Positions 51,585 through 63,183 of a stretch of DNA of 64,000 nucleotides are shown here, in pieces. The notes beneath the pieces were generated by a model. The model was not told the origin of the DNA and made no database searches. It saw only the letters and a program-made list of their open reading frames with translations. Source of the stretch: Providencia sneebia DSM 19967 (lineage in GTDB: Bacteria > Pseudomonadota > Gammaproteobacteria > Enterobacterales > Enterobacteriaceae). The stretch's first letter is position 1, and each line of letters begins with the position of its first letter. The stretch is taken from positions 3,574,027-3,638,026 of the forward strand of contig NZ_CM001773.1 in NCBI RefSeq assembly GCF_000314895.2. The letters run 5' to 3'. A program made the translations under genes and the position numbers.

Positions 51585-54394
51585 TATGCAAATTTACGTA
51601 GTTCACCGTTTCCGGCTACGTTAGTAACACAGCGACCACACAATTCAGGATGATCAGCTACCGAACCGATATCATTAGCATAGTGCCAGCAGCGAGGGCA
51701 TTTCTCACCTGAAGCTTTACTAAAGCTAATTTTCAAACCACTCAGTTCAGATGGCTGAGCATCTGCTGGTGCAGATGCAATATCAGCAACGACAGCTTGA
51801 GAAGTCAGCAGAACAAAACGTAGCTCATCACCTAAGCTATTTAATTTATCAGCCAGTGCTTTATCTGCATACAATGTAACTGCCGCCTCTAAAGAACCAC
51901 CAATATGTTTATCTGCACGCGCTTGCTCCAGAACTTTGTTTACTTCGCCGCGAACAGCAAGTAATTCCGCCCAGAAATCATCATTCATCTCTTCGGAATT
52001 TTCTAAACCGAATAGCGCATCATACCACTCTTCAGTAAAGACATACTTAGCGCGTTCACCCGGTAATTGATTCCAAATTTCATCTGCGGTGAAAGAGAGA
52101 ACTGGCGCAATCCAACGAACCAATGCTTCAACAATATAGAACAGCGCAGTTTGGCAGCTACGACGAGCCAAGCTATCACTTTTTGCCGTATATTGACGAT
52201 CTTTAATAATATCGAGATAGAAAGAGCCCATTTCAATAGAGCAGAAATGCATTAAGCGCTGAATAACACCTAAGAAATCATACTCGTCATAGGCTTTGAT
52301 AATCTCTTGTTGTGCCGCAAGCGCACGACCAACCGCCCATCTATCCAGCACCACCATATCTTCAGGCTTAACCATATCAGTTTCTGGGTTAAAACCATTT
52401 AGGTTAGCTAAGAAGAAACGCGCTGTGTTACGAATACGGCGATAAGAATCTGCTGCGCGTTTTAAGATTTCATCAGAGACTGCAATTTCACCCGTATAAT
52501 CTGTTGATGCAACCCATAGACGTAAAATATCCGCGCCCAGTTTATTCATCACATCTTGCGGGCTAACGGTATTGCCTAAAGATTTAGACATTTTACGGCC
52601 TTGACCATCCACGGTGAAACCATGTGTCAATACTTGGCGGTAAGGTGCTTTACCTTTCATTGCTGTTGAAAGCATGAGTGATGACATAAACCAACCGCGA
52701 TGTTGGTCTGAGCCTTCAAGATACATATCAGCAGAATTACCGTGGAACTCAGGGCGCGCATCGACAACAGCAAAATGTGTTGATCCTGAATCAAACCAAA
52801 CATCAAGTGTGTCAGGTACTTTGCGATAGAGTTCGGCTTCATCACCTAATAATTCTTTAGGATCTAAATCCCACCAAGCTTGAATGCCATCAACTTCAAC
52901 ACGTTTAGCCACTTCTTCCATCAATTCTAACGTGCGCGGATGTAGCTCTTCGGTATCTTTATGAACGAACAACGACATTGGGGTTCCCCAAGTACGTTGA
53001 CGAGAGATACACCAGTCTGGGCGATTTGCCACCATTGATTCGATACGCGCACGGCCCCAACCAGGGATCCATTGAACAATATCAATCTCTTTCAATGATT
53101 GCTTGCGTAAGCCATTTTTATCCATGCCAATAAACCATTGTGGAGTTGCACGGAAAATAACCGGTGTTTTATGACGCCAGCAACAAGGGTAGCTATGAGA
53201 AATCGCTTGTTTAAAGAGTAGAGCACCCTTTTCTTTTAGCAAATCGACAATTAAATCATTGGCTTTGAAAATAAATACGCCATCTAAAGTTGGGTAAGTA
53301 TTTGCTAAGAAACAACCATCTGGACCAACTGGATTCGCCGTTTCTAAATCATATTTTTGACCAATCACATAGTCTTCAGGACCATGGCCAGGTGCAGTAT
53401 GTACCGCACCAGTACCCGCATCTAAAGTGACGTGATCGCCAAGAATAGCAGGAACATCAAAACCCATGAATGGATGTTGGAAACGCAGCAATTCTAATGC
53501 GCTACCATCACACTCACCAACTATTTTCCAAGATTCAACTCCAGCGGTTTTCATCACATCTTTAACGAGATCAGCCGCTAGAATGACTAATTCACCATCC
53601 GCCTCAACAAGCTGATATTTAAACTCAGGGTTTAAAGAAATCGCACGGTTAGCAGGTAGAGTCCAAGGTGTTGTTGTCCAAATAACTAAAGAAGGCGTTT
53701 TATCTGTTGTTACACCAAATTTTTCACAAACCGCTTGGCTATCAACCGCAGGGAAACGGACATAAATCGATGGCGATGTTTTATCGTAATATTCAACTTC
53801 AGCTTCAGCTAAAGATGAACCACATGCAGTACACCAGTGAACAGGTTTAGCGCCTTTCACTAAATGGCCATTGGCAATAGTTTTTGCTAATGCTCTGATG
53901 ATATGAGCTTCAGTTTTAAAATCCATTGTCAGATAAGGTTTGTCCCACTCGCCGAGAACACCCAAGCGCATAAAATCAGCTTTTTGCCCTTCTATTTGCT
54001 CTTTAGCATATTGACGGCACTGAGCACGAAATTCAGCAGCGGAAACTTTTTCACCTGGCTTACCAACGATTTGTTCAACTTTATGTTCAATCGGTAAACC
54101 ATGGCAATCCCAACCAGGGATATATGGCGAGTCAAAGCCTGCAAACCCTTTGGATTTAATAATAATGTCTTTGAGAATTTTGTTAACTGAGTGACCAATA
54201 TGAATACTGCCGTTAGCATATGGAGGACCATCGTGCAAAATAAATGTTTTTTTGCCCGATTTAGCTTTACGGATTGCTTGATACAGATTTTCTTTGTACC
54301 AGCGTTCTAACATCTGTGGTTCGCGTTTAGCGAGATCGCCACGCATTGGGAACCCTGTTTCCGGTAGATTCAAGGTATTTTTATAGTCACTCAT
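51584..54394 (-). CDS. ileS: Isoleucine--tRNA ligase
   Basis: A class I aminoacyl-tRNA synthetase. The HIGH-type motif is in [20 protein letters not shown], the editing (CP1) domain follows, with [19 protein letters not shown] and [11 protein letters not shown], the KMSKS loop is [10 protein letters not shown], and the C-terminal zinc finger is CPRCWHY with CGRCV. 936 aa compares with 938 in E. coli. It lies between ribF and lspA in the conserved operon. Confidence 0.98.
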   Translation of the reverse strand: MSDYKNTLNLPETGFPMRGDLAKREPQMLERWYKENLYQAIRKAKSGKKTFILHDGPPYANGSIHIGHSVNKILKDIIIKSKGFAGFDSPYIPGWDCHGLPIEHKVEQIVGKPGEKVSAAEFRAQCRQYAKEQIEGQKADFMRLGVLGEWDKPYLTMDFKTEAHIIRALAKTIANGHLVKGAKPVHWCTACGSSLAEAEVEYYDKTSPSIYVRFPAVDSQAVCEKFGVTTDKTPSLVIWTTTPWTLPANRAISLNPEFKYQLVEADGELVILAADLVKDVMKTAGVESWKIVGECDGSALELLRFQHPFMGFDVPAILGDHVTLDAGTGAVHTAPGHGPEDYVIGQKYDLETANPVGPDGCFLANTYPTLDGVFIFKANDLIVDLLKEKGALLFKQAISHSYPCCWRHKTPVIFRATPQWFIGMDKNGLRKQSLKEIDIVQWIPGWGRARIESMVANRPDWCISRQRTWGTPMSLFVHKDTEELHPRTLELMEEVAKRVEVDGIQAWWDLDPKELLGDEAELYRKVPDTLDVWFDSGSTHFAVVDARPEFHGNSADMYLEGSDQHRGWFMSSLMLSTAMKGKAPYRQVLTHGFTVDGQGRKMSKSLGNTVSPQDVMNKLGADILRLWVASTDYTGEIAVSDEILKRAADSYRRIRNTARFFLANLNGFNPETDMVKPEDMVVLDRWAVGRALAAQQEIIKAYDEYDFLGVIQRLMHFCSIEMGSFYLDIIKDRQYTAKSDSLARRSCQTALFYIVEALVRWIAPVLSFTADEIWNQLPGERAKYVFTEEWYDALFGLENSEEMNDDFWAELLAVRGEVNKVLEQARADKHIGGSLEAAVTLYADKALADKLNSLGDELRFVLLTSQAVVADIASAPADAQPSELSGLKISFSKASGEKCPRCWHYANDIGSVADHPELCGRCVTNVAGNGELRKFA

Positions 54395-54421
54395 CGATTC
54401 TCAGTTCCATTTTCCGCTAAA

Positions 54422-55360
54422 TTATCTGACACCTATATCAGCTAAGTAATTCCTAGCTGTGATTACATCTTTAGCAATTTGCTCCTTAAGCGCATCCAAT
54501 GAAGCAAATCGCTGTTCGTCACGTAGTTTTTTACGTAACACGACATCAATATGCCGCCCATATAGATCCATATTTGAATCAATTAAATGGACTTCTAATT
54601 GTTGCCCTTTACCAGACACCGTTGGTCGGGTACCAATATTTGCTACCCCGGGAAAGGCTTTATCACCTAACCCATACACCTCTACAGCATACACACCAGT
54701 GACTGGTGTGACTAATCGTTTTAATGGGATATTTGCTGTCGGGAAGCCAATCGTTCTACCAAGTTGGTTTCCATGTACAACACGCCCACTGATTCTGTAC
54801 GGATGGCCTAACAACACTTCTGCTAATGCAAGGTCATCTTCTTGTATGGCTTTGCGAATCGCAGTGCTACTAATACGTAAACCTGAATCACAAAAACTTT
54901 CAGTATCTGCGACTTCAAATCCATATTTTTCACCCGCTTTTTGTAAGAAAGCAAAATCACCAGAACGATTTTTGCCAAAACGAAAATCATCACCAATAGC
55001 GAGATATTTCACACCCAGTTTTTTCACCAATAAATTTACAACAAATTCATCTGGTGTGAGTGAAGCAAAATGCTGATTAAACTCGACACAAAGTAGGTAA
55101 TCAAGACCGCTATCGGCTAAATACTTCACTTTATCACGTAAGCGAGTCAAACGAGCTGGCGACTTATCACCAACAAAAAATTCTAGGGGCTGAGGCTCAA
55201 AAATCATCAACATAGAAGGTAAGCCTAATTGCTCACCTTTTGCCTTCAAATTTTGAAGCAAAGCCTGATGTCCACGATGAACACCATCGAAATTACCAAT
55301 AGTTAGCACGCAACCACAATGATGCGGCCGAATATTTTGTATACCGCGAATTAGCTCCAT
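54422..55360 (-). CDS. ribF: Bifunctional riboflavin kinase / FAD synthetase
   Basis: RibF phosphorylates riboflavin to FMN and adenylylates FMN to FAD. The N-terminal FMN adenylyltransferase domain has TIGNFDGVHRGHQALLQNL and the ISSTAIRKAI motif; the C-terminal kinase domain has GRTIGFPTANIPL and the GVANIGTRPTV segment. 312 aa compares with 313 in E. coli. It is the first gene of the ribF-ileS-lspA-fkpB-ispH operon and stands divergent from rpsT. Confidence 0.97.
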   Translation of the reverse strand: MELIRGIQNIRPHHCGCVLTIGNFDGVHRGHQALLQNLKAKGEQLGLPSMLMIFEPQPLEFFVGDKSPARLTRLRDKVKYLADSGLDYLLCVEFNQHFASLTPDEFVVNLLVKKLGVKYLAIGDDFRFGKNRSGDFAFLQKAGEKYGFEVADTESFCDSGLRISSTAIRKAIQEDDLALAEVLLGHPYRISGRVVHGNQLGRTIGFPTANIPLKRLVTPVTGVYAVEVYGLGDKAFPGVANIGTRPTVSGKGQQLEVHLIDSNMDLYGRHIDVVLRKKLRDEQRFASLDALKEQIAKDVITARNYLADIGVR

Positions 55361-56105
55361 AACAGGCTCAATACCGAGGAAATTGCCGGATTATACCTTG
55401 TACATCGTCCAAGGTTAACCCATGTTCGCAAAAGGTTTCATTTAACCGTAATTTTTTGACCATTTTGCATGTCATCTAGACATTTTATCAGATGATTTTG
55501 CGTTTATATCTACCATAATTCAAGCTATTCAGATCCCCTACCTTCCCTGTTAAGCAACAATTTTACCGCTATTTGGGGACGTTTTTTCATCCAAGCACTG
55601 AAATAACTTTATTTATTGTGGGGTCACCCCTAATGACTTCAATATTTAGTGGTATTACTTATATTTTGCTCGATTAACAACTCCGCACCATAACAAAAAT
55701 AAAATATTGAAATAATCTATAGATTATCAATACAACAATTTTGTGCTGAGGTCTCGAAAAATCGTCATTTTTTCTTATTTTCTCGTCACGATCCGCAAAA
55801 CATTTATAACAGAGGTCAACATTTAACCAATTATTGTTCGTAAGTTATCCTCTTATTGATTTATCTAACAAAAAAATTTTACATCCAACAACATTTTTTA
55901 TTATATGCAGGCAAATACACTTTTTTTCGCGCTAAGATCTGTATTCCTCTAGTATTTACTGGTAGAATCTTGCACCATTCACAAACGCACTTACGTCGAA
56001 GTACACGACGTTTATTTGCACAAATCCATTGACAAATGAAGGGCGAAAGGGCATATTCCTCGACCTTTGAATTGTCCTCAATAGAATACATTTGGGAGTT
56101 GGACC
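55361..56105. other. Divergent promoter region between ribF and rpsT
   Basis: A 745-base stretch without a supported gene. It should contain the promoters of ribF (leftward) and rpsT (rightward). A 70-codon leftward frame at 55879-56091 covers the rpsT leader and has no family resemblance, so I do not count it. No strong terminator-like hairpin was seen. Confidence 0.5.
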
Positions 56106-56366
56106 TTGGCTAATATCAAATCAGCTAAGAAACGCGCTATACAATCTGAGAAACGTCGTCAGCACAATGCTAGCCGTCGTTCTATGGTGCGTACTTTTAT
56201 CAAGAAAGTTTACCTTGCTATCGCTGCTGGCGATAAAGAGACTGCTCAGAAAGCATTCAATGATATGCAACCTATTGTCGATCGCCATGCAGCAAAAGGC
56301 TTGATCCACAAGAACAAAGCTGCACGTCATAAAGCTAACTTAGCAGCACAAATCAAAGCAATGTAA
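56106..56366 (+). CDS. rpsT: 30S ribosomal protein S20
   Basis: S20 binds 16S rRNA early in 30S assembly. The 86-aa basic protein begins [20 protein letters not shown] and has the conserved [19 protein letters not shown] and [15 protein letters not shown]. The start codon is TTG, as in E. coli, where this weak start takes part in autogenous translational control. A terminator follows directly. Confidence 0.98.
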   Translation: MANIKSAKKRAIQSEKRRQHNASRRSMVRTFIKKVYLAIAAGDKETAQKAFNDMQPIVDRHAAKGLIHKNKAARHKANLAAQIKAM

Positions 56367-56388
56367 TTTTGCTTCTTGATTAGCTAAA

Positions 56389-56413
56389 AAAACCGGCTTT
56401 TGCCGGTTTTTTT
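56389..56413 (+). terminator. Rho-independent terminator after rpsT
   Basis: AACCGGC pairs with GCCGGTT around TTTT and is followed by a T run. The flanking A run makes it usable in both directions for rpsT and nhaR. Confidence 0.9.
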
Positions 56414-56419
56414 GTTTTA

Positions 56420-57343
56420 TCACACTTTCTTCGCCAGCTTACTAAACGATGTTGCAAATAAATTAGAAAAATCTTTGTTGCACACACGCTGAACTGCGGG
56501 ATGCTGGATCATTCTCTCTGCAAAAATCACATAATACTCTTCTTTTACATTATCCAACTGCCCAAGTTCAATGACATCTTCATCTTCTAAAATATCTGCG
56601 GCATAGAGTGATGGCGCAACAAAAATCGCATTATGAGAAATGCCAAAGGCTTTCATCAAAGCCGCATCATCAAATTCACCGAGCACTTCAACTTGTAAAT
56701 TTTTATTGCGTATCCAAGTTAATAAATGCCTTCCTAACATTGAACGTCTTCCCGGAATAAGTAGCCGGCGCTCTTCTAAACACTCAGGAAATGGCTTTTT
56801 CGGCGCAGGTTGTCGGCAAAAAAAACTCACATTGCACTCACCAAGTTTAACTGAGAACAGACCTTCTTGCTGTGATGAATCAACAGGACAGTCAGATAAA
56901 ATCATATCGAGTTTATGCTGGCTAAGTTGTTCCAATAACATCTCATGTGTTGATTCAAAGCAGCGTAAATGAATTTGTTCTTGTTCAACTACAGCGGTTT
57001 CCAATATTCTGCTGACCAAATGTTTGGATAATGCATCCGCAACACCAACATCAAATAATAAGTTGGACTCACGGCTATAATTAACAATATCAAGCATTTC
57101 TTGGCTAAGCATAAACATTTTATCTGCATAGCGGAAAATAAGTTGCCCAAGTTCAGATGGAACTAATCCCCGCCCTTGTCGTTTAAAAAGTTTACCACCA
57201 AGCCGTTCTTCTAATGCTTTAATTTGCCCAGTAATAGTTTGAGGTGTTAAATACAATGCTTCTGCTGCACCAACAACAGACCCTTCTTTACATACATGCC
57301 AAAAATAATAAAGATGGTTAAAATTAAGATGTGAAACCCGCAT
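56420..57343 (-). CDS. nhaR: LysR-type transcriptional activator NhaR
   Basis: NhaR activates nhaA in response to Na+. The N-terminal helix-turn-helix region is highly conserved ([20 protein letters not shown], then [20 protein letters not shown]), followed by the LysR co-inducer domain with [18 protein letters not shown] and [14 protein letters not shown]. 307 aa compares with 301 in E. coli. It lies directly downstream of nhaA in the same orientation, the usual arrangement. Confidence 0.96.
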   Translation of the reverse strand: MRVSHLNFNHLYYFWHVCKEGSVVGAAEALYLTPQTITGQIKALEERLGGKLFKRQGRGLVPSELGQLIFRYADKMFMLSQEMLDIVNYSRESNLLFDVGVADALSKHLVSRILETAVVEQEQIHLRCFESTHEMLLEQLSQHKLDMILSDCPVDSSQQEGLFSVKLGECNVSFFCRQPAPKKPFPECLEERRLLIPGRRSMLGRHLLTWIRNKNLQVEVLGEFDDAALMKAFGISHNAIFVAPSLYAADILEDEDVIELGQLDNVKEEYYVIFAERMIQHPAVQRVCNKDFSNLFATSFSKLAKKV

Positions 57344-57608
57344 ATCAATTCCCTCTGTATCGCCAATAAATGCCCAATATTAGCCATACTATGTTTCTAT
57401 TTATCCCTTCATGAATGTAGAAACACCACTATTGATGATTTCTATTTCATTGCTGTCTAGACACACCTCTAATCGTAAAACGTATTTCCTTAATTAGAGT
57501 TTGATAACGTATCCACGCACAAAAAATGAATATTATGTGCATATCATAGACGATTAACTCGGGAATTCTTACTAATTATTTCTGAAAAAATTGGAATTCA
57601 GATAATCA

Positions 57609-58781
57609 TTATTTTTGTTTAAATTTCGGTAATACCGCTTTTAATAAAAAGTAACCTAAAAATGCGGATAATGTTGAACCCAGTAAAATTCCCACTCTGG
57701 AATAGGTGCTATAGCTTTCATCTAATCCATCAAAGGACAAACCAGTAATAAAAATAGACATAGTAAAACCGATCCCACAAAGAACAGAAACTGCGAATAT
57801 TTGACGCAAATTAATTGATGCAGGTAATTTGGCAAACCCTAGTTTTACCGAACCCCAACTGAATAAGAAAATACCTAACGGCTTTCCTAACACTAACCCT
57901 GCCGCAACCCCCAGCGGTAACATTCCTGTTAGCCCATCAAGTGTGATGCCTCCAAGCTTTACACCTGAATTCGCAAAGGCAAATATTGGCAATATCAGAT
58001 ATGCGACCCAAGGATGTAAGACATGTTCTAATTCTTCCGACGGTTTTGTTCCATCACTGCCTTTTAGCGGAATTAAAAAGCCGACAATAACGCCAGCAAG
58101 CGTGGCATGAACGCCTGATTTAAGAATACAAACCCAAAGAATAAGCCCAACAACCAGATAAGCCGCTGTATTTTCAACACGTCGCCAGTTCATGAAACAC
58201 AGCGTGATAATACTCAGAGCAGCTAGACCTAATGCTAAAAAAGAAACAGAACTTGTGTAAAAAAAAGCGATAATAACAATCACACCAAGGTCATCAATAA
58301 TCGCTAGCGCCAGCAAAAATACTTTTAATTCTGTTGGTACTCTTTTCCCTAATAACGCCATTACACCCAATGCAAAAGCAATATCGGTAGCAGCAGGAAT
58401 TGCCCAACCTTGGCGAGTGATTTCATCAGATGCATTAAATAGCAGATAAATCAAAGCAGGGAATAACATTCCTCCTAATGCTGCAATTGCTGGGAAAATT
58501 GCTTTATCTCTTCCAGCTAATGAGCCTTCCAACAGTTCACGTTTTACCTCAAGACCAACCACAAGAAAAAAAATAGCCATCAGAAAGTCATTTATCCATA
58601 AAATTAATGGCTTATCTAACTCTAAGGCAGAGATTTTGACGGAGATTGGAATATCTAAAAATTGCTGATAAAACGGATGCAATGGCGAGTTCGCCATAAT
58701 AAGTGCCATTATGGCAGCAATAATAATCAGCATCCCGCCAGATGCTTCCAGTTTTAGAAATTTACGAATAATTGCTGTCAT
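57609..58781 (-). CDS. nhaA: Na+/H+ antiporter NhaA
   Basis: NhaA expels Na+ in exchange for H+ at alkaline pH. The protein has about twelve hydrophobic segments. The ion-binding Asp pair appears in [20 protein letters not shown], the pH-sensor region has [20 protein letters not shown], and [17 protein letters not shown] is also conserved. 390 aa compares with 388 in E. coli. A 265-base gap separates it from nhaR. Confidence 0.97.
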   Translation of the reverse strand: MTAIIRKFLKLEASGGMLIIIAAIMALIMANSPLHPFYQQFLDIPISVKISALELDKPLILWINDFLMAIFFLVVGLEVKRELLEGSLAGRDKAIFPAIAALGGMLFPALIYLLFNASDEITRQGWAIPAATDIAFALGVMALLGKRVPTELKVFLLALAIIDDLGVIVIIAFFYTSSVSFLALGLAALSIITLCFMNWRRVENTAAYLVVGLILWVCILKSGVHATLAGVIVGFLIPLKGSDGTKPSEELEHVLHPWVAYLILPIFAFANSGVKLGGITLDGLTGMLPLGVAAGLVLGKPLGIFLFSWGSVKLGFAKLPASINLRQIFAVSVLCGIGFTMSIFITGLSFDGLDESYSTYSRVGILLGSTLSAFLGYFLLKAVLPKFKQK

Positions 58782-58952
58782 TTAATTCACCTCGAAATAT
58801 ACAGGGTGTTAATATTATGCTAATCATTTATTCGTAAAAAGTAGTTTATTTATGGGATATAAATCGAAAATAACGAGCCGTTAGTGTTTGTATTCATTAA
58901 TGCCAAATAAAATGCTAAATAATCGTTAAATTTGAAAATGAATAAGTTAATC

Positions 58953-59060
58953 GCCAGCAATTTGCTGTTTTTTTATTTTGGTACAAACCGATTATTACCA
59001 AAAAAATCACACTGGCATCTATTTGAACCTAGCGGTATTCAGGTAGAATCATAGTTATGG
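58953..59060 (+). repeat. Direct repeat, copy 1, upstream of the AlpA-like gene
   Basis: A 108-bp segment beginning GCCAGCAATTTGCTG and containing TTTGAACCTAGCGGT and AGAATCAT. It matches 59402-59507 at roughly 80-85% by eye. It holds a degenerate terminator hairpin at its left end and probably the promoter of the gene at 59082 at its right end (TTGAAC, 15 bases, TAGAAT). Confidence 0.88.
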
Positions 59061-59081
59061 AAAATAAATACGGAGAAATGT

Positions 59082-59375
59082 ATGAGTTTTGATATCGCCA
59101 ATGACATCCTATTAGGGATCAAAGATCTCTGTGAAAAATTAGGTACTAGTAAATCAACCTTGAATAGAATCAGACGCAATGATATTCCAGGACAAACTCC
59201 ATTTCCTGAACCAACAGTTTGGTTAGGTCATGGAAACAGTCCAAGATGGTCAGCAAAATCTATAAATGTATGGGTATATAACCAAGGGCAAAGCTATAGG
59301 AACAGAAAATTTAATCAAGAAAATCAAGCCAAGATGGCAAACATTGAAAATACTAATGAAGCTACTGACGCCTAA
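59082..59375 (+). CDS. AlpA/excisionase-like DNA-binding protein
   Basis: A 97-aa protein with a MerR/AlpA-type helix-turn-helix: GIKDLCEKLGTSKSTLNRIR, followed by FPEPTVWLGHGNSPRWSAKS and NVWVYNQG, the wing pattern in which a Trp-rich strand precedes a 'W-S...I..W' segment. Such proteins are phage excisionases or small transcriptional regulators. No integrase or phage gene is close. It is flanked by 107-bp direct repeats carrying terminator and promoter-like parts, and has CGGAGAA before the ATG. It stands apart from dnaJ, which faces it. Confidence 0.75.
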   Translation: MSFDIANDILLGIKDLCEKLGTSKSTLNRIRRNDIPGQTPFPEPTVWLGHGNSPRWSAKSINVWVYNQGQSYRNRKFNQENQAKMANIENTNEATDA

Positions 59376-59401
59376 TATAACAAATTAGAGTTAGACAAAA
59401 A

Positions 59402-59507
59402 GCCAGCAATTTGCTGGTTTTTTATTTGGTACGAACTGATTATTACTCAAAAAATCATACATCCATTTGAACCTAGCGGTGTTTAGATCGAATCATGGAT
59501 ATGATGG
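59402..59507 (+). repeat. Direct repeat, copy 2, downstream of the AlpA-like gene
   Basis: Second copy of the 58953-59060 unit. Here the hairpin is intact (see the terminator at 59403). It is followed by a ribosome-binding-like AAGGA and an ATG, as if it once drove a second gene. Confidence 0.88.
59403..59423 (+). terminator. Terminator after the AlpA-like gene, part of repeat copy 2
   Basis: CCAGC pairs with GCTGG around AATTT, followed by six T. The same sequence with one change begins repeat copy 1. Confidence 0.75.
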
Positions 59508-59521
59508 TCATAAGGAAATAA

Positions 59522-59554
59522 ATGCTGAGGGATAAAACTTATATACCTGTTTAA
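59522..59554 (+). pseudogene. Truncated ORF behind repeat copy 2, possible paralogue remnant
   Basis: ATG with AAGGA upstream encodes MLRDKTYIPV and stops. The placement after repeat copy 2 mirrors that of the AlpA-like gene after copy 1. The peptide resembles AlpA-family starts (a 'D-K-x-Y-I/L' then a helix-turn-helix), so a second tandem copy may have been lost here. Speculative. Confidence 0.3.
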
Positions 59555-59612
59555 CTATTTTAATTATGGTTTCTGAAGTTCTATTTGCAGAAAATACTCT
59601 TTTGTTGAAGGC

Positions 59613-59655
59613 AAAAAAAGACCCCCACTAATTGGTTGTCCAACTATTGGGGGTC
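59613..59655 (-). terminator. Rho-independent terminator after dnaJ
   Basis: On the reverse strand GACCCCCA and TGGGGGTC form the base of a 16-bp stem with inner TTGG/CCAA, followed by seven T. It ends the dnaKJ transcript. Confidence 0.93.
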
Positions 59656-59682
59656 ACTTCAGATGTGGATATTTTCTGATTA

Positions 59683-60822
59683 TTATTTGTTAGTTAGGTC
59701 ATCAAAGAATTTCTTCACGCCATCAAAGAAACTTTTTGAGCGCGGACTATTTTTCTCTCCGCTCTTTCCACCAAGTGATTCGCCAAATTGTTTGAGTAAG
59801 TCTTTTTGCTTCTCATTGAGTTTCACTGGTGTTTCAACGACAGTATGGCACATTAAATCACCTTGTAAGCCACCTCGAACAGATTTCACGCCTTTACCTT
59901 TCATGCGGAAAACTTTACCTGTTTGAGTTTCTGCCGGGATTTTTAATTTCACACGTCCATCAAGTGTTGGTACTTCAATCTCACCACCTAAAGCCGCTGT
60001 CGCAAAACTAATCGGCACTTCACAGTGAAGATTACTGCCATCGCGTTCAAAGATATTATGTGGCAACACATGAACTTGAACAAACAAGTCGCCAGCTGGA
60101 GCACCACGCTCACCCGCTTCACCTTCACCCGATAAACGAATGCGATCGCCAGTATCAACGCCTGCTGGAATTTTAACTGACAATGTTTTATAACGCTCAA
60201 CACGACCCTGTCCATGGCATTTGTTACATGGATCTTTAATAATTTTACCCGCGCCATGGCAAGTAGGACAAGGTTGCTGTACAGAGAAAAAGCCTTGGCG
60301 CATATGCACTTGGCCCATACCATGACAGGTAGAGCAAGTATCTGCACTTGTTCCCGGCTTAGCGCCACTTCCGTGACAGGAATCACACTCCTCTAATGTT
60401 GGAATGCGGATCTCTTTGGTCACGCCACGAACAGCCTCTTCCAGAGTCAAGTCCATGTTGTATTGTAGGTCGGAACCACGGCTCGGGCGCTGCTGTCTGC
60501 GTCCACCGCCAAAAATATCACCGAAAACGTCACCAAAGATATCACTAAAGTCAGCACCGCCGCCAAAGCCACCACCGAAACCACCACCGCCTTGTTCAAA
60601 AGCAGCATGACCATATTGGTCATAAGCAGCACGCTTTTGGTCATCAGAAAGGACTTCGTAAGCTTCTTTAATTTCTTTAAACTTAATTTCTGATTGTTCT
60701 TTGTCGCCCTGATTACGGTCAGGATGGTGCTTCATTGCCAATCGTTTATATGCGCGTTTGATATCTTGGTCAGTCGCGTTTTTTTGGAGGCCTAATACCT
60801 CGTAAAAATCTCTTTTAGCCAT
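59683..60822 (-). CDS. dnaJ: Molecular chaperone DnaJ
   Basis: DnaJ (Hsp40) delivers substrates to DnaK and stimulates its ATPase. The J domain has the HPD tripeptide at residues 33-35 ([10 protein letters not shown]), followed by a Gly/Phe-rich linker ([12 protein letters not shown]), four CxxCxGxG zinc repeats ([32 protein letters not shown]) and the C-terminal substrate-binding domains. 379 aa compares with 376 in E. coli. It lies downstream of dnaK. Confidence 0.98.
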   Translation of the reverse strand: MAKRDFYEVLGLQKNATDQDIKRAYKRLAMKHHPDRNQGDKEQSEIKFKEIKEAYEVLSDDQKRAAYDQYGHAAFEQGGGGFGGGFGGGADFSDIFGDVFGDIFGGGRRQQRPSRGSDLQYNMDLTLEEAVRGVTKEIRIPTLEECDSCHGSGAKPGTSADTCSTCHGMGQVHMRQGFFSVQQPCPTCHGAGKIIKDPCNKCHGQGRVERYKTLSVKIPAGVDTGDRIRLSGEGEAGERGAPAGDLFVQVHVLPHNIFERDGSNLHCEVPISFATAALGGEIEVPTLDGRVKLKIPAETQTGKVFRMKGKGVKSVRGGLQGDLMCHTVVETPVKLNEKQKDLLKQFGESLGGKSGEKNSPRSKSFFDGVKKFFDDLTNK

Positions 60823-60846
60823 TTATTTTACTCTTAACATGACGAC

Positions 60847-60880
60847 AACACGGGCGTAGAGTTTCCTCGACGCCCGTGTT
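60847..60880 (-). other. Intercistronic stem-loop between dnaK and dnaJ
   Basis: AACACGGGCG pairs with CGCCCGTGTT, extended by a GAG/CTC inner stem with a GAAA loop on the reverse strand. No T run follows. It may protect the dnaK mRNA end or lower dnaJ expression relative to dnaK. Confidence 0.75.
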
Positions 60881-60935
60881 CGGTATCAATAACCATTAAC
60901 AACTATTTGTTAGGTTACTGTGCCCGCTAAGGGCA

Positions 60936-62852
60936 TTATTTTTTGTCTTTATCGTTAACTTCTTCGAACTCGGCATCAACAACATCATCAGCTGCTTTAT
61001 TGGTATTTGCTTCAGCGCCTGCAGCACCCGCTTGTGCTTGTTGCTGAGCAATTTCCATCAATTTTGCAGAAGCAGTAACAAGTGCTTGGATCTTAGCTTC
61101 GATATCAGCTTTATCTTCACCTTTACTTGCAGCTTCCAGCTCAGATATCGCTTTTTCGATATTAGCTTTATCATCCGCGGCTAATTTCTCACCTGCTTCT
61201 TCGATTTGTTTACGAGTACCGTGAACTAATTGGTCAGCTTGGTTACGAGCTTGTACTAGCTCTTCAAACTTACGGTCAGCTTCTGCGTTTGCTTCTGCAT
61301 CACGTACCATTTTTTCAATTTCTTGCTCATTCAAGCCAGAAGAAGCTTTAATGGTAATATTTTGTTCACGACCGCTATTTTTATCTTTAGCTGATACGTG
61401 CAAGATACCATCCGCATCGATATCAAAAGTTACTTCAATTTGTGGTAAACCGCGTGGTGCAGGTTGAATACCATCTAAATTAAATTGACCCAGTGATTTG
61501 TTATCACTTGCGCGTTTACGTTCACCTTGCAGAACATGAATAGTGACCGCAGCTTGGTTATCTTCAGCAGTTGAGAATACTTGGCTGTGTTTAGTTGGGA
61601 TAGTGGTGTTCTTCGCGATTAACGGAGTCATCACACCACCCATAGTTTCGATACCTAAAGACAGTGGCGTTACATCAAGTAACAGAACGTCTTTAACATC
61701 ACCGGCTAAAACACCACCTTGTACTGCTGCACCAATTGCAACTGCTTCATCTGGGTTAACATCTTTACGAGGTTCTTTACCGAAGAAATCAGCAACGGCT
61801 TTTTGTACCATTGGCATACGAATTTGACCACCAACCAAGATAACATCATCGATGTCACTTACGCTCAGGCCAGCATCTTGCAGAGCAACTTTAACAGGCT
61901 CCATGGTACGTTTAACTAAATCTTCTACCAGTGACTCAAGTTTTGCACGAGTCACTTTGATATTCATATGTTTAGGACCTGATGCATCCGCAGTAATATA
62001 TGGCAGGTTTACATCTGTTTGTTGAGCAGAAGAAAGTTCAATTTTTGCTTTCTCAGCAGCTTCTTTCAAACGTTGCATTGCCAGCGGGTCATTACGCAGG
62101 TCAAAACCTTGTTCTTTCTTAAATTCTTCAACTAAATAGTTAATCAAACGGTTATCAAAGTCTTCACCACCTAAGTGAGTATCACCATTAGTCGCTAAAA
62201 CTTCATACGTTTTTTCGCCATCTACTTCATCAATTTCAATAATTGATAAGTCAAATGTACCACCACCTAAGTCATAAACTGCAACGGTACGGTTACCGAT
62301 TTCTTTGTCTAGACCATAAGCTAATGCCGCAGCTGTTGGTTCGTTGATGATACGTTTTACATCCAAACCAGCAATACGACCAGCATCTTTAGTTGCTTGA
62401 CGTTGAGCATCATTAAAATAAGCAGGAACTGTAATAACAGCTTCAGTTACTGGCTCACCTAAATAATCTTCAGCTGTTTTCTTCATTTTTTTCAGAACTT
62501 CAGCTGAAACTTGTGGTGGAGCCATTTTTTGGCCTTTTACATCCAACCATGCGTCACCGTTATCAGCCGCAATAATTTTATACGGCATGATAGCAACGTC
62601 ACGTTGAACTTCTTCATCTTCGAAGCGGCGACCAATCAAACGTTTGATCGCAAATAATGTATTTTCAGGGTTAGTCACAGCCTGACGTTTTGCAGGTTGT
62701 CCAACTAACGTCTCCCCATCTTGTGTATATGCAATGATGGAAGGAGTTGTGCGATCACCTTCGCCGTTCTCAAGAACGCGCGCATTAGTGCCATCCATAA
62801 TTGCAACGCATGAGTTAGTTGTACCCAAGTCGATCCCAATAATTTTACCCAT
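60936..62852 (-). CDS. dnaK: Molecular chaperone DnaK (Hsp70)
   Basis: The nucleotide-binding domain opens with [20 protein letters not shown] and contains the [16 protein letters not shown] and [19 protein letters not shown] phosphate-binding motifs; the linker [19 protein letters not shown] leads to the substrate-binding domain and a lid ending in [13 protein letters not shown]. 638 aa equals E. coli. It is followed by dnaJ and preceded by a sigma-32-type promoter at 62997-63029. Confidence 0.99.
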   Translation of the reverse strand: MGKIIGIDLGTTNSCVAIMDGTNARVLENGEGDRTTPSIIAYTQDGETLVGQPAKRQAVTNPENTLFAIKRLIGRRFEDEEVQRDVAIMPYKIIAADNGDAWLDVKGQKMAPPQVSAEVLKKMKKTAEDYLGEPVTEAVITVPAYFNDAQRQATKDAGRIAGLDVKRIINEPTAAALAYGLDKEIGNRTVAVYDLGGGTFDLSIIEIDEVDGEKTYEVLATNGDTHLGGEDFDNRLINYLVEEFKKEQGFDLRNDPLAMQRLKEAAEKAKIELSSAQQTDVNLPYITADASGPKHMNIKVTRAKLESLVEDLVKRTMEPVKVALQDAGLSVSDIDDVILVGGQIRMPMVQKAVADFFGKEPRKDVNPDEAVAIGAAVQGGVLAGDVKDVLLLDVTPLSLGIETMGGVMTPLIAKNTTIPTKHSQVFSTAEDNQAAVTIHVLQGERKRASDNKSLGQFNLDGIQPAPRGLPQIEVTFDIDADGILHVSAKDKNSGREQNITIKASSGLNEQEIEKMVRDAEANAEADRKFEELVQARNQADQLVHGTRKQIEEAGEKLAADDKANIEKAISELEAASKGEDKADIEAKIQALVTASAKLMEIAQQQAQAGAAGAEANTNKAADDVVDAEFEEVNDKDKK

Positions 62853-62996
62853 CTAAAACGCCTCCAAAGGAATTCTTTTATTCAATTTCGTTATCAATTT
62901 ATATAAGGCTTAATAACTCGTTTTCAAGTGAGCTTTTACTGCAAAATGCAATTTTTTTATTTCCCGATAATTTCGATTGATAACGAGCTATGCTTT

Positions 62997-63029
62997 ATTA
63001 ATGGGGGCATAAATTGATTCATCAAGGGG
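62997..63029 (-). promoter_or_regulatory. Sigma-32 heat-shock promoter of dnaKJ
   Basis: The reverse strand reads CCCCTTGATGAATC, then CAATTTATG-type spacer, then CCCCCATTAAT. This fits the heat-shock consensus CTTGAA-(13-15)-CCCCATnT and closely resembles E. coli dnaK P1. It lies about 145 bases upstream of dnaK. Confidence 0.88.
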
Positions 63030-63183
63030 ATATTTAAATATTTTTTCATATTTTTATAAAAAAACGTGTCGTTCGATCATTGTTTCGGCAGTAAAAACTG
63101 CGTATGATTCGCCGCCAACTGAAGTTTGGTGATTTTACTTTTTTATATCTATTTGAATTTTAATCATTTTCACCAGAGGTTAT

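Noticed and set aside
54459..55076. 205-codon plus-strand frame
   Set aside because: Antisense to ribF; composition is that of a shadow frame.
55879..56091. 70-codon leftward frame upstream of rpsT
   Set aside because: Covers the rpsT leader, cysteine- and arginine-rich with no recognisable family; likely chance.
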